DNA of 64,000 nucleotides from Hydrogenovibrio sp. JE_KL2 (GCF_009296185.1 NZ_WBJR01000001.1:372001-436000), one strand, 5' to 3'. Numbered from the stretch's first letter, positions 35,516-45,752 are shown. A program made the numbers and translations. The notes: a model not told the origin generated them from the sequence alone.

Positions 35516-38059
35516 ATGTTTCGTTATTTTGTTTTAGGGTTTATCAGCGCATTAGTCGGCATTTATCATCTGTCTCAACCGCCATGGACAAGCGGTACCG
35601 TGGGCTTGTTTTCGCTTTCCCTTTTGTTGTTTGTTGGCGCATTGCGTTTTTCAATGCCTCGGTATTCTTTCTTTACCAAGCTCAACCAAATTATTATACA
35701 GCTTATTTTCGGCGCACTTATTGCATTTTTGTTGAGCTTTTATGTCGAAAATACCGCCATAAAAATCCCTGAAACGGCGTTTAACCAGAAGGTTTGGGTG
35801 GAAGGCGAGATTGTCGGTTTGTCCACTGAAAAACAAACCGACTTCGGTCAGAAAAAAGTCCAATTCACCTTAAAACTGTCTCGCATTAATCAGCAGGCAT
35901 TCCCCCCAACCTGGCAGATTTTTTCACCCAGAATCCGATTGTCTTGGTATTTTGATAAAACCGCCACCAGCCCGACATCATTGCCGAAAGCCGGCGAAAA
36001 GTGGCGCTTTTATATCAAGCTCAAGCCAAATCATTTCAGTTTGAACCCCGGTGCGTTTGATTACGAAACCTACTTGTTTCAACAGCATGTTCAAGCGGTT
36101 GGCTATGTGTTGAATGCGAAAACCTATGCTACTGCACAGCGGTTGGCGGCGCCATCTCAAGTTAGCTTGCAGCAGTGGATTTGGCAAAGGCTAAACCCTT
36201 GGTTTCAACAAAGCGCGTTTGGCGGTGTTTTCGGGGCGTTGCTCTATGGCGACAAATCTCAGATTACCGCACCGCAATGGCAGGTTTTCAGGCAAACCGG
36301 TACCGTCCATCTTATGGCGATTTCCGGTTTGCATATCGGCATCATGGCGGCCATTGGCTTTTGGTTGTTTGCATCAATTTGGAAAGGGCTTGTGTTGTAT
36401 TTGCCGTTGCCTGCTTTGCGACAAAGAATCTCCCGTACTCCCAGCGTGATTTGGGGAAGTCTCGGCGCCAGCGGCTTTGCATTTATGTATATGGCGTTAG
36501 CAGGGTTTGCCATTCCTACGGTGAGAGCGGGGTTGATGGTGTTGATCCTGTTGATTTTTATCGTGTTTCGCCGTCGTTTTCAAGTATGGACGGCATTGGC
36601 ACTGGCGGCATTTTTTATCACGTTACCGGATTCAAGAGCCGTGCTCAGCCAAGGATTTTGGCTGTCTTTTATTGCGGTTGCCATCATCTATGCGGTTATC
36701 GCATCTCCCGGTTTTCAGGGGCGTAGAACATGGCAGCAGTTTTTACTGCTACAACTCGCACTGACTTTGGGAATGGCGCCCATCTTGACGTTATTCTATG
36801 GTCAAGTGCCGACCATTGGTATTCTTGCTAACTTAATCGCCGTTCCGGTAGTTACACTGGCGGCGCTTCCTTTACTGATGTTGTCGGCGGTTTTTATCCT
36901 ATTGTTTGGCTCATGGTTGCCGGGCGTTGCCGAGTTTGTCATGGGAGTCAATAACGAACTATGGCAATGGCTTTGGTGGGGGTTGAACGAGATATTGAAA
37001 CTGGGTGAACACACTGCGGTTTATTGGATGCCGGGCATTGTCTCACCGGTTGCGCTGATTGGCCTTTATGCAGGATTGGTCATTTGGGTTTCCGCTAAAT
37101 GGCCCACTGAGTTCAGTTTTAAAGGGAAGACATACCCTTGGAGAGAAGCTTATCGGTGGCTTGGTGCAGTCTTGATGATTGCGCTGTTCTTTCTACTGTC
37201 TTTCGGTTACAGCCAGTTCAAAAACGGCTTGTCGCCGGGAGAAGTCAAGGTGACTTTGTTGGATGTGGGTCAAGGCCAAGCCATGGTATTTGAAACTCGC
37301 GACCATACTTTGGTTTACGATACGGGACCCAAATTCAGTGATGCGTTGGATGGTGCCAGTATGGCGTTGCTGCCTTATCTTGCGCATGAAAAACGTAACA
37401 AAGTTGATTTGCTGGTGGTGAGTCACTCGGACATGGATCACGCAGGAGGAACCCAAACGCTGTTACAAAATATAGAAGTCGATCATGCCATTTCCGGGCA
37501 GCCGAAAAAATTGAATAGCAGGCTACAACAGACGTCTATCAAAACGCAATTCATGCCATGTTTTGCCGGGCAATCCTGGATATTCGATCAAGTTCATTTT
37601 GACGTCTTATCCCCACAAAAGGGCGTAGTCGCATCGGATGATAATGATGCGTCCTGTGTGTTACGGATTTCAACCGGCAAGACGGCGATGATGCTGATGG
37701 GAGACGCTTCAAAGGCGATAGAACATACTGTGATTGAGCAGTCTCGAAAGCCGGGGAATATGGCATTGAAATCCGAAGTGCTGATAGCCGGTCATCATGG
37801 TAGCCATACTGCAACCTCCTTGGCTTGGCTGGAAGCCATACAACCCAAGTTGGTGCTGTTTTCAGCTGGCTACTTGAATCGTTATCATTTTCCAAATAAG
37901 CCGGTTGTCGAGCGCATAAATAAGCTCGGCATCTCCATGCTCAATACCGCATGCAATGGTGCCATAACCTTAAAAATGACACCAAATGAATTTCAAGTCG
38001 AAAATCGTCAACGCATCGACCATAAAACTTGGTATCATCATCAATGTAAAGCGCCATAA
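35516..38059 (+). CDS. comEC: DNA internalisation protein ComEC/Rec2
   Basis: The inner-membrane channel that brings single-stranded DNA into the cytoplasm during natural transformation. From the ATG at 35516 it has about 847 residues; an upstream start would overlap DUF2062. An N-terminal membrane region and OB-like domain are followed by the Competence domain (HLMAISGLHIGIMAAIGFWL, GFAIPTVRAGLMVLI) and a C-terminal metallo-beta-lactamase domain with LLDVGQGQAMVFETRDHT, VSHSDMDHAGG and AGHHGSHTA. It carries one copy of the dispersed motif at 35904-35922, encoding PPTWQIF. Confidence 0.93.
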   Translation: MFRYFVLGFISALVGIYHLSQPPWTSGTVGLFSLSLLLFVGALRFSMPRYSFFTKLNQIIIQLIFGALIAFLLSFYVENTAIKIPETAFNQKVWVEGEIVGLSTEKQTDFGQKKVQFTLKLSRINQQAFPPTWQIFSPRIRLSWYFDKTATSPTSLPKAGEKWRFYIKLKPNHFSLNPGAFDYETYLFQQHVQAVGYVLNAKTYATAQRLAAPSQVSLQQWIWQRLNPWFQQSAFGGVFGALLYGDKSQITAPQWQVFRQTGTVHLMAISGLHIGIMAAIGFWLFASIWKGLVLYLPLPALRQRISRTPSVIWGSLGASGFAFMYMALAGFAIPTVRAGLMVLILLIFIVFRRRFQVWTALALAAFFITLPDSRAVLSQGFWLSFIAVAIIYAVIASPGFQGRRTWQQFLLLQLALTLGMAPILTLFYGQVPTIGILANLIAVPVVTLAALPLLMLSAVFILLFGSWLPGVAEFVMGVNNELWQWLWWGLNEILKLGEHTAVYWMPGIVSPVALIGLYAGLVIWVSAKWPTEFSFKGKTYPWREAYRWLGAVLMIALFFLLSFGYSQFKNGLSPGEVKVTLLDVGQGQAMVFETRDHTLVYDTGPKFSDALDGASMALLPYLAHEKRNKVDLLVVSHSDMDHAGGTQTLLQNIEVDHAISGQPKKLNSRLQQTSIKTQFMPCFAGQSWIFDQVHFDVLSPQKGVVASDDNDASCVLRISTGKTAMMLMGDASKAIEHTVIEQSRKPGNMALKSEVLIAGHHGSHTATSLAWLEAIQPKLVLFSAGYLNRYHFPNKPVVERINKLGISMLNTACNGAITLKMTPNEFQVENRQRIDHKTWYHHQCKAP
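35904..35922 (-). repeat. Putative DNA uptake sequence copy inside comEC
   Basis: The plus strand reads CCCCAACCTGGCAGATTTT, the exact reverse complement of the G variant. Confidence 0.72.
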
Positions 38060-38125
38060 TCGCCAACCGATTAACCTTTACCATCTTTTCGTTTTCCCTT
38101 ATGAATACATACCGCCGAGGATTCT

Positions 38126-39154
38126 ATGAGTTGGCCGAGTTTCTGGCTGAGAGCCGATCACAATTACATTGCTTGGCAAAGCCGCTTGCTGTTGCCGATT
38201 TCCCGATTGGTTTGCCGCGTGGCACGTCGCCGTCTTCAAGCATTTGAAACACAACCTCCGCGCAAAGCCACGGATGCGAAAATCATTGTCGTCGGCAACA
38301 TTGTTGTCGGTGGTTCCGGTAAAACGCCTTTTATCATGTGGTTAGTGGAGCAGTTGCAACAACAAGGTTTCAGTTGTGGAATCGTGAGTCGAGGCTATGG
38401 CGGCAAAGCCAAAACCTGGCCGCAAATGGTCACGCCGGATTCCGACCCGAAATGGGTGGGGGACGAACCAGTGATGCTCGTCAGACAGGCGAAAGTACCG
38501 ATGGCGGTGTCACCAAACAGAGTGGACGCTATTCGGTATCTGGAGCAAAACGTCAAGGCGCAAGGCGGTCATCTCGATGTGATTATTTCGGATGACGGCC
38601 TACAGCATTATGCCATGGCACGTGACATGGAAATTGTGATGGTGGATGGCGAAAGAGGGCTGGGGAACCGCATGTGTTTGCCATCAGGGCCTTTGCGCGA
38701 GTCTAAACGTCGCCTTAAGACAGTAGATTTTATCGTTAGTAATGGCACCTTGCGCTATCCGTTGGCGATTGCCGATACCATTGAAATCATGCGTTTGACG
38801 CCGGTTTGTTTTCGCAATGTGAAGCACCCGGAAAAAACCTTACCGCTTGACGCATTCAAAAACCAAGCGGTGAATGCCATTGCCGGCATTGGTAATCCGG
38901 CACGTTTTTATCGTGCGTTGCATCGCTTAGGGGCGATAGTAACATCGCGTGATTTTGCCGATCATCAGGCGTATCAGCCGAAAGATTTTTCGTGGTTAAA
39001 ACAGCAAAAGGAAGCAATTCCGTTACTGATGACCGAGAAAGATGCGGTAAAATGTGTGGCATTTTCTGAAGATGATTGGTGGTACTTGGAAATTAAACCT
39101 CAGTGCAGCCAACCTTTTGCCGAGCAAATCATCAAGAAATTACGTCGTCTTTGA
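38126..39154 (+). CDS. lpxK: Tetraacyldisaccharide 4'-kinase
   Basis: LpxK phosphorylates the 4' position of lipid A precursor at the inner membrane. At 342 residues it has normal length. The P-loop is VVGNIVVGGSGKTPFIMW, then ISDDGLQHYAMARDMEIVMVDGERGLGNRMCLPSGPLRES, with the family D-Q-H and metal motifs. An N-terminal amphipathic segment (LRADHNYIAWQSRLLLPISRLV) should touch the membrane. GAGGA precedes the ATG. It heads lpxK-ycaR-kdsB. Confidence 0.95.
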   Translation: MSWPSFWLRADHNYIAWQSRLLLPISRLVCRVARRRLQAFETQPPRKATDAKIIVVGNIVVGGSGKTPFIMWLVEQLQQQGFSCGIVSRGYGGKAKTWPQMVTPDSDPKWVGDEPVMLVRQAKVPMAVSPNRVDAIRYLEQNVKAQGGHLDVIISDDGLQHYAMARDMEIVMVDGERGLGNRMCLPSGPLRESKRRLKTVDFIVSNGTLRYPLAIADTIEIMRLTPVCFRNVKHPEKTLPLDAFKNQAVNAIAGIGNPARFYRALHRLGAIVTSRDFADHQAYQPKDFSWLKQQKEAIPLLMTEKDAVKCVAFSEDDWWYLEIKPQCSQPFAEQIIKKLRRL

Positions 39155-39226
39155 ACTGGCTTCAAGACGGACAAAAACGCAAAGAACACAAAACGAATAT
39201 AAGCGAACTAAGGAAGAGTTGATTTC

Positions 39227-39436
39227 ATGGATCCAAAACTTTTGGACATTCTGGTCTGTCCGGTCACCAAAACCTCTCTATTGTTTGATAAAGACAAGCA
39301 AGAGCTGATTTCCACTGCGGCTAACCTGGCTTATCCTGTTCGCGACGGTATTCCGATTATGCTTGAAAACGAAGCCCGCGAACTGGCGCCGGAAGAAGAG
39401 GAAGCCTATCGTAAACAAAAAGGGCAGCACGCATAA
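39227..39436 (+). CDS. ycaR: Trm112 family protein (YcaR-like)
   Basis: A 69-residue zinc-finger-like Trm112 domain protein with [46 protein letters not shown]. Only one of the zinc cysteines is obvious (VCPVTK). Such proteins may activate methyltransferases in eukaryotes, but their bacterial role is unclear. It keeps the fixed place between lpxK and kdsB. Confidence 0.9.
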   Translation: MDPKLLDILVCPVTKTSLLFDKDKQELISTAANLAYPVRDGIPIMLENEARELAPEEEEAYRKQKGQHA

Positions 39437-39438
39437 GT

Positions 39439-40203
39439 ATGGAGTTTATTGTCGTTATTCCCGCCCGCTATGAGTCCAGTCGCCTTCATGGCAAACCTTT
39501 GATGGATATTCTAGGTAAACCGATGATTCAATGGACTTGGCAGCAAGCCAAATTATCTGGTGCAGACCGCATAGTCATCGCCACAGAATCTGAAGCCGTT
39601 AAACAAGCGTGTGAAGCTTTTGGCGCCGAAGTTTGCTTAACAGCGGCAACGCATCAATCTGGTACGGAACGTATCGCTGAAGTGGTCGAAAAGCTAGGCT
39701 TTTCTGATGATGACATTATCGTCAATGTTCAGGGCGATGAACCCATGTTACCGCCTGAATTAATCGTTCAGGTTGCTGATGGGTTGTCTACCCATGAAAG
39801 CGTACAGATGGCGACACTCTGTGAGCCGATTGATGATGTTGAAACCGTTTTCGACCCTCATGCGGTGAAAGTGATTCGTAACCAAAAGAACTTCGCATTG
39901 AACTTCACTCGTGCGCCAATGCCTTGGTCGCGAGATACCTTCTCCAACGAGCCACCAACCTTACCCGATAACTGGGGCTATAAGCGTCATATTGGTTTGT
40001 ATGCTTATCGTGCGGGTTTCGTTAAACGTTATGTTGCGTGGCCGGAGTGTGCTTTGGAGCATGTAGAACGTTTGGAGCAGTTGCGTGTTTTATGGCACGG
40101 CGAAGCGATTTTGGTGTTGGACGCCTTGGGTGATGCCGGTATTGGTGTCGACACCCAAAAAGACCTGGATAAGGTCCGTCGCTTAATGTCGGAAAAGGCA
40201 TAG
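39439..40203 (+). CDS. kdsB: CMP-3-deoxy-manno-octulosonate cytidylyltransferase
   Basis: KdsB makes CMP-Kdo for lipopolysaccharide core synthesis. Its 254 residues match the family. N-terminal IPARYESSRLHGKPL binds CTP; IVNVQGDEPMLPPE and HIGLYAYRAGFVKRYV are the Mg and Kdo sites. The ATG lies 2 bp after the ycaR stop, so the two are coupled. A copy of the dispersed motif follows it at 40229-40247. Confidence 0.96.
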   Translation: MEFIVVIPARYESSRLHGKPLMDILGKPMIQWTWQQAKLSGADRIVIATESEAVKQACEAFGAEVCLTAATHQSGTERIAEVVEKLGFSDDDIIVNVQGDEPMLPPELIVQVADGLSTHESVQMATLCEPIDDVETVFDPHAVKVIRNQKNFALNFTRAPMPWSRDTFSNEPPTLPDNWGYKRHIGLYAYRAGFVKRYVAWPECALEHVERLEQLRVLWHGEAILVLDALGDAGIGVDTQKDLDKVRRLMSEKA

Positions 40204-40228
40204 CTTCTAAATTCAAATAACTGAAATG

Positions 40229-40247
40229 CCCCAACCTGGCAGATTTT
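40229..40247 (-). repeat. Putative DNA uptake sequence copy after kdsB
   Basis: The plus strand reads CCCCAACCTGGCAGATTTT, exact. It lies 26 bp after the kdsB stop and ahead of a small membrane protein gene. Confidence 0.72.
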
Positions 40248-40263
40248 AAACACAAAATACTTC

Positions 40264-40470
40264 ATGTCTAAACTTTTAAATTTCTTAACATTAGTCGGTT
40301 TGATCGCATTTGGTTATTGGATGATCAAACGTTATTTCCATCAAAGAAAATTGCGACAGGAAGGCATTGTCATCGAACAAAAAGGGCTAAGACCGATTAC
40401 GGTTTTCAGTATTGTTTTATTGTCGATTTATGCCCTGTATCTCATTGTCCACTTCTGGAATATGTCTTAA
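40264..40470 (+). CDS. Small membrane protein, 68 aa
   Basis: A hypothetical protein with two hydrophobic stretches: residues 4-18 (LLNFLTLVGLIAFGYWMI) and 45-66 (PITVFSIVLLSIYALYLIVHF), split by a basic loop. It likely spans the membrane twice. No family recognised. It follows kdsB by 60 bp and may be part of that transcript. Confidence 0.6.
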   Translation: MSKLLNFLTLVGLIAFGYWMIKRYFHQRKLRQEGIVIEQKGLRPITVFSIVLLSIYALYLIVHFWNMS

Positions 40471-40492
40471 AACAAGAGTTACTGACAAGCGT

Positions 40493-41341
40493 CTATTTTT
40501 TCGAATAAACCTTTCTCGCAGCCTCTATTTGATGGCACAACGCTGGTAAAGCTTCAATAAAGCGTTGTGTCGGGCGTTGGTATAAATCGCTATTGACCCC
40601 AATGATTTGACGGTTCTGAACAGCTTGTAGCATTGGGAAAGCTTGCCAATTACGGCGCCATGAAGTCTGTTTGTCTTTGGCGCCACCCATTAGAATCACC
40701 TGAGGGTTCTTCATCAACACGCTCTCCCTGCTGATCTGTGGCGCTAAGGGGGTTAGGTCCGCAAACACATTTTGTGCCCCGCATAGTGACAGCCCTTGGC
40801 TGATGAACTGTTGACCATTGATGGTGGTAAGCGGTTGGTTCCACACTTCGTAGAACACGGAAACAGGCGCCTTGGAGGCGTATTGCAGTCTTAAAAACGT
40901 CAAGCGATGCTTCAATTCTTCAGCCGTCGAAAAAGCATGGCGTTGTGTACCCGCTCTGCGGCCGATTTCCTCGATTTCATTGGGGATGTCATTAAGTGTC
41001 TGGATATTGGATACAAAAACACGTAATCCCAAGTCTTGTAGTCGTTGCAAATCTTGTGGTTTGATTGAGGCTTGCCATACCAGAATCAAGTCAGGTTTCA
41101 AGGCGACGATCTGCTCAAAATTTAAGTGAAACGCATCGCCGACCTTGGGGAGTTTAGTCGTTGAAGCCGGATAGTTTGAATAGCGGTCAACCCCAACCAG
41201 ATCTTTGCCCGCGCCAGCGGAAAAAACCATTTCCGTCAGGTGGGGTGACAGTGAAATAATCCTAAAGTTTCCTGCTTGAGATAAGGTTGGTAACGACAAC
41301 AACAGGCAAAACAATAAGATGGGCAGGCGAGACAGAAGCAT
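40493..41341 (-). CDS. btuF: Cobalamin-type ABC transporter substrate-binding protein
   Basis: A periplasmic binding protein of about 282 residues with a signal peptide (LPILLFCLLLSLPTLSQA). The clamshell domain has IISLSPHLTEMVFSAGAGKDLVGVDRYSNYP, the BtuF-family start, and DLILVWQASI. The start is the ATG at 41341, after cobO; the longer frame would overlap cobO. It ends the btuB-cobQ-cobO-btuF operon. No btuC or btuD is in the window, so the membrane partners must lie elsewhere. Confidence 0.88.
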   Translation of the reverse strand: MLLSRLPILLFCLLLSLPTLSQAGNFRIISLSPHLTEMVFSAGAGKDLVGVDRYSNYPASTTKLPKVGDAFHLNFEQIVALKPDLILVWQASIKPQDLQRLQDLGLRVFVSNIQTLNDIPNEIEEIGRRAGTQRHAFSTAEELKHRLTFLRLQYASKAPVSVFYEVWNQPLTTINGQQFISQGLSLCGAQNVFADLTPLAPQISRESVLMKNPQVILMGGAKDKQTSWRRNWQAFPMLQAVQNRQIIGVNSDLYQRPTQRFIEALPALCHQIEAARKVYSKK

Positions 41342-41351
41342 TGGGTTTTTC

Positions 41352-41954
41352 TCAGTAGTCCACGCCGATTTGCGCTTTGACACCGCTTTTATAGGCGTGT
41401 TTGACTTCCTGTATTTCCGAAACCGTATCGGCAATCTCTTTTAGCTCTGCAGCAGCTGAACGCCCGGTAACCACCACATGTTGCATCTCAGGGCGGGCCT
41501 GCAGTGCGCTGAGTACCCGTTGCCTGTCAATATAATCATAGCTCAGTAGATAAGTCAGCTCATCAAGCACCACCAAGTCATAGCTAGGGTCAGACAACAT
41601 TGTTTCGGCAATTTGCCAGCCACGTTCCGAGGTGGCGATATCCTGTTCGCGGTTTTGAGTGTCCCAAGTAAAGCCATCGCCTAGCACATGCCATTCACAG
41701 TTTGGTTGGGCGCTGAAAAAAGCTTCTTCACCCGTATCGGTACGACTTTTGATGAATTGACAAACACCGACTTTCAGGCCATGCCCCAGTGCTCTGGCGA
41801 CCATGCCGAATGCAGACGTCGACTTACCTTTGCCATTACCGGTAATCACCAGCAAAATTCCTTTTTCGATGTTGGCTTTGGCGATGGAAGCATCAATCTG
41901 GGTCTTCTTTCGTTCCATGCGGACTTTGTGATAGGTATTTTTCTTATCAGTCAT
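41352..41954 (-). CDS. cobO: Cob(I)yrinic acid a,c-diamide adenosyltransferase
   Basis: A CobA/CobO-type corrinoid adenosyltransferase of 200 residues, which attaches the 5'-deoxyadenosyl group to cobalt. The P-loop is [15 protein letters not shown] near residue 32, and [16 protein letters not shown] and [17 protein letters not shown] follow. The start overlaps the cobQ 3' end by 8 bp. It is part of a B12 uptake and salvage operon behind a riboswitch. Confidence 0.93.
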   Translation of the reverse strand: MTDKKNTYHKVRMERKKTQIDASIAKANIEKGILLVITGNGKGKSTSAFGMVARALGHGLKVGVCQFIKSRTDTGEEAFFSAQPNCEWHVLGDGFTWDTQNREQDIATSERGWQIAETMLSDPSYDLVVLDELTYLLSYDYIDRQRVLSALQARPEMQHVVVTGRSAAAELKEIADTVSEIQEVKHAYKSGVKAQIGVDY

Positions 41955-43467
41955 TTTGTGCTCCCAGCAGGTTTAATAGCTTGTCCATATCCAAACAGCT
42001 CTCCAAGGTATTTGCCAATAGGTCTAATTGTGCGTGGCGTTGTTGGTCGGCGTCAAGCTCAGGTTGTGTTGCCATAGGATTGTTGTCTTTTCCCAACGTC
42101 CAGTTCATCAAATACTGGATGGCGGAAGGTTGGTCGAACACCCCGTGTAGATAGGTGACGAAAATCTGGTTGTCTTCACTGAACCCCCCTTCAACACTAC
42201 CGTCTTCCAAGATGATTGCCGGAGTGAGGTCGGATAAATTGGTTTGACCACAATGGATTTCATAGCCGACAACGTTCGTTGTTTCATCCGAGATGAAGCG
42301 TCCTGTTCTATTTTGCAGGGCTTTTTCCGGCATGAGTGTGGTTTCATAGTTTAATAGTCCAAGCCCGTGTTGGCTGTCGCCACTTTCAGACTCCATGCCA
42401 TGCGGATCATGAATGGCTTGTCCCAGCATTTGTAGACCACCGCAAATGCCGATCAGCTTACCGCCATAACGTAGGTGATGGTTCAAATGGGTTTCCCACC
42501 CTTGAGTTTTCAACCATTGCAGATCGAATGCGACATTCTTGCTTCCCGGCAAGATGATTAAATCCGCGGGTGGAATGGCTTCATTATGCTTAACCCATTG
42601 AAATTCAATGTCAGGGTGCTGCTGTAAAGGCGCAAAGTCGGTGTGATTGCTGATATGAGGAAACAGCGGGGCGATGACCTTGAGAGAGGTGTCGGACTTC
42701 TCGGTTTGTTGGAAGTCAACGGCATCTTCCGCGTCCAAAAACAAACCGTGAAGGTAGGGCACCACGCCTAGAACCGGTTTGCCTGTTTTGGCTTCCAGCC
42801 AATCCAAACCATCTTTCAGTAGCGCCAAGTCGCCGCGGAATTTGTTGATAACAAATCCTTTGATACGGTTTTGCTCAGAATCCGACAGGCAGGCGAGTGT
42901 ACCGACGATATGGGCAAATACGCCGCCTTTGTCGATGTCTGCAACCAGAATGACCGGGCAATCGACGGACTCGGCAAATCCCATATTGGCAATGTCGCCT
43001 TCGCGTAAATTCACTTCGGCAGGGCTGCCGGCACCTTCGGTAATAATGTAATTGAACCGATGGCGTAAAGTGACAAAGGAGTCCAATACGGCATTGGCCG
43101 CAGTGGGTTTATATTCGTGATAATTCAGTGCGTTATAGTTGCCGATGCTCTTGCCTTGAATAATGACCTGAGCACCGACATCGGAATTGGGTTTAAGAAG
43201 AACGGGGTTCATATGCACGCTGGTTGGCACACCGGCAGCAAAAGCCTGCAATGCCTGCGCACGACCGATTTCCCCGCCGTCTTCGGTAACGGCGCTGTTC
43301 AAAGCCATATTTTGAGGCTTGAAAGGCGCGATTGACAAACCTTGCCGCGCCAAAACGCGGCAAAGTCCGGCGACTAACGTACTTTTCCCCGCATCAGACG
43401 TACAACCCTGCACCATTAAGCAATGAGAAGGGTTGTGGCTTTTGGAGGAAGTGTTTGTCGCTATCAT
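41947..43467 (-). CDS. cobQ: Cobyric acid synthase
   Basis: The 506-residue CobQ amidates four carboxyl groups of adenosylcobyrinic acid a,c-diamide using glutamine and ATP. The N-terminal P-loop-like [18 protein letters not shown], the [19 protein letters not shown] stretch and the class I glutamine amidotransferase domain with [11 protein letters not shown] (catalytic Cys) are visible, with later YLHGVFD. It fits salvage of imported corrinoids. It starts 13 bp after the btuB stop. Confidence 0.95.
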   Translation of the reverse strand: MIATNTSSKSHNPSHCLMVQGCTSDAGKSTLVAGLCRVLARQGLSIAPFKPQNMALNSAVTEDGGEIGRAQALQAFAAGVPTSVHMNPVLLKPNSDVGAQVIIQGKSIGNYNALNYHEYKPTAANAVLDSFVTLRHRFNYIITEGAGSPAEVNLREGDIANMGFAESVDCPVILVADIDKGGVFAHIVGTLACLSDSEQNRIKGFVINKFRGDLALLKDGLDWLEAKTGKPVLGVVPYLHGLFLDAEDAVDFQQTEKSDTSLKVIAPLFPHISNHTDFAPLQQHPDIEFQWVKHNEAIPPADLIILPGSKNVAFDLQWLKTQGWETHLNHHLRYGGKLIGICGGLQMLGQAIHDPHGMESESGDSQHGLGLLNYETTLMPEKALQNRTGRFISDETTNVVGYEIHCGQTNLSDLTPAIILEDGSVEGGFSEDNQIFVTYLHGVFDQPSAIQYLMNWTLGKDNNPMATQPELDADQQRHAQLDLLANTLESCLDMDKLLNLLGAQND

Positions 43468-43479
43468 ATCTTCGGTGAT

Positions 43480-45321
43480 TTACAGTTTGCCTCGCACGCC
43501 GACGAACAAAAGCGTACCGCCGTTGTTGTAGACATACTTTGGTGTGACGCCATCGCTTTCGTAGCTAGCAACTGCAGGCGTGTAATCTTCATTAAATAGA
43601 TTCTGTACTTTACCGTAAATGGAAACATGCGGGTTAAATTGGTAGTCTGCAACCAAATCTGTGGTGCTGTAGTTTCCAATATTCGCGCCTTTCTTATCCG
43701 CCTTGTCATACAGGTTGCCAACATATTTTGTTTGGATACCGACATGGGTACGAGCCAAACCATAGTAATCAAACCCTAAGCCACCTTGTTGTTCAGGTCG
43801 GCGTGCCAGCCATTTCCCGTCCTTATCTTTTGCAGTCTGTTGCGTGAAGTTCAGCGTCAGATCACTGTCAATCGCATCCAATGTGCGCTTGTAGTTGGCT
43901 TCAATGCCTTCGTATTTAGAAGTGCCTTTTTGGTTGTAGTATTTGTAGCTGGCATCCGTTACCAATTCATCTTTGATTTCGTTGTTGAAATAGGTCAGCT
44001 CCAAGCCGTAAACACCCAAGGTCGCATCATAACCTGTCGAGGTTTCAGGTGTCAGTTGTGTGGTTTGTGTCGACAAATTGGTCAACTGATAGAGTGATGG
44101 TGCATTGTAGCCCGTGCCGTAGTTGGCGCTGATGAAGACTTCCGGGATGACATGGTATTTTGTACCGATTTTGCCCGTTGTTTTATTGTCGAAACGGTTG
44201 TACTCGTCATAACGAACCGCTTCGGTAATGACCCATTTTTCGCCAAACAATTGGTTGGTATTGTTCGCAGCGGCGGAACGGTTGTAATAGCTGTTTTTGT
44301 TTTTAATATCTTCAAGTTGTTTTGAAGCTACCGCAAAACTTGCTTGCTGTTTGTCGGCATAATGCCAATCTGCCTGCGCGCCGAACTGATTCACTTTACC
44401 TTCGTAAACAGAAGAGTAGGCTGGGTACTCTCTACGGATGTGAGAGTCCTGCGCATAGAGTTGCGTGTCGACCTTACCGAAGGTTGCCAGATAGCGTAGC
44501 TGTCTCAACGTGCTTTCAAAAGTGCTGTGTGAAGCCGTATTTGGCGTGCTGTAATCCGACTCGGAATCCCCACTACTATGCTTGATAAAGGTTTCCAAAC
44601 GTTGTTGTTTTTCAAAGTTAATGCCTAAACGGAAAGAGGCTTCCTGCTGTGCAAAAGGGTCTTTTTCATCACCTTTACCGGAAGTTTTGTATTTTTTGAT
44701 TGAGGTAAAACCGTCACTCGATAAGTCGCTGAAGTTTAATGCGAAATCGACTTTCTCATTACCTGCACCCAAGCTGGCAGCCAGTTTTTTCTGGTTGTTG
44801 CTACCAAACTCCAGGTTTGCATTGGCGCGCTTGCCGCCTTTTTTTGTGATGATGTTGATGACACCAGCGGAGGCGTTTGCACCCCAAACACCGGATTGAG
44901 GGCCCTTGATAATCTCAATGCGCTCAACGTCATCCAACATGATATTCGCGAAGTTGGTAGTACCGTCCGTGAGTGTCGGGTCGTTCAACTGCATGCCGTT
45001 TTGTAGAACGAGAATATTTTTACCGCCCATGCCGCGCATGAAAAGGCTGGTAGCCGTCCCTAAACCGCCATTTGAATAGGTGGTTAAGCCCGGAACTTGT
45101 CGCATGGCATCCTGTAGCGTTTGGTACTGGTGGTTTGCAATGTCTTCGGCGGTAATCACCGTGACATTTGAGGTGACGCTTCCAATATTTTGAGGCGTGT
45201 TATTGGCAGTCACAACGACTGAATTCAGGTTCTGGTCATCGGCAGCAAAGCTGGCAGAACAAATCGAAAAGATAGCCAATGCAATCGGCGTTTTGGCTAA
45301 ACGCATTTTGTTAGGGTTCAT
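43480..45321 (-). CDS. btuB: TonB-dependent cobalamin receptor
   Basis: A 613-residue outer-membrane receptor with a signal peptide ending in CSASFAA. The plug domain begins with VVVTANNTPQNIGSVTSNVTVITAEDI, the TonB-box and plug signature, and has DVERIEIIKGPQSGVWGANASAGVINIITKKGG. The rest is a beta barrel. The cobalamin riboswitch upstream and the cob genes downstream point to B12 as substrate. The ATG follows an AAGGAA site. Confidence 0.92.
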   Translation of the reverse strand: MNPNKMRLAKTPIALAIFSICSASFAADDQNLNSVVVTANNTPQNIGSVTSNVTVITAEDIANHQYQTLQDAMRQVPGLTTYSNGGLGTATSLFMRGMGGKNILVLQNGMQLNDPTLTDGTTNFANIMLDDVERIEIIKGPQSGVWGANASAGVINIITKKGGKRANANLEFGSNNQKKLAASLGAGNEKVDFALNFSDLSSDGFTSIKKYKTSGKGDEKDPFAQQEASFRLGINFEKQQRLETFIKHSSGDSESDYSTPNTASHSTFESTLRQLRYLATFGKVDTQLYAQDSHIRREYPAYSSVYEGKVNQFGAQADWHYADKQQASFAVASKQLEDIKNKNSYYNRSAAANNTNQLFGEKWVITEAVRYDEYNRFDNKTTGKIGTKYHVIPEVFISANYGTGYNAPSLYQLTNLSTQTTQLTPETSTGYDATLGVYGLELTYFNNEIKDELVTDASYKYYNQKGTSKYEGIEANYKRTLDAIDSDLTLNFTQQTAKDKDGKWLARRPEQQGGLGFDYYGLARTHVGIQTKYVGNLYDKADKKGANIGNYSTTDLVADYQFNPHVSIYGKVQNLFNEDYTPAVASYESDGVTPKYVYNNGGTLLFVGVRGKL

Positions 45322-45480
45322 AGAATTCCTTCGTAATGTTTATACGAAGGCAACAACGGATCGGGACAAGTGCCCGAACAAAAAAAGAGGTGGTAATGCC
45401 TGACGACACAAAAAAATCTCTTTTTCCGTATTGCCCACCGCAATCGGTTCAAAAGTTCGGCTCTACACAAGTGTGAGCCG

Positions 45481-45677
45481 GTTTTTCTGGCCGGTATCCG
45501 GGCTGAAGAACAATTTCCTAACGCCTTCTCGGAAGCTCTTGAGAGCAACTCCAATGGGTTGTTGTCAGGTCTTTTCTATCACCGTTGCGGGGGCAGCACT
45601 CGATTTGATGCGGTTTTGCGTTATCGCACGAGTTTCCCGTTTAACTGCATGTCATAAGACAGCAAGCACCAGAAAAC
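45481..45677 (-). promoter_or_regulatory. Cobalamin riboswitch upstream of btuB
   Basis: On the minus strand the aptamer has the AAACGGGAAAC region, GTGCTGCCCCCGCAACGG core and the B12 box CCCGGATACCGGCC (45487-45501). Closing stem P1 forms between GTTTTCTGG (45677-45669) and CCAGAAAAAC (45490-45481). AdoCbl or related corrinoids should switch off the operon btuB-cobQ-cobO-btuF. It is the main content of the 588-bp gap 45322-45909. Confidence 0.93.
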
Positions 45678-45752
45678 GTGTATTCTACCGAAGAATTGAG
45701 TGGGGTAAAGAGGCAAATCGGCAAATTAGAGCTTTTGAGGGGGGAGATGCAT

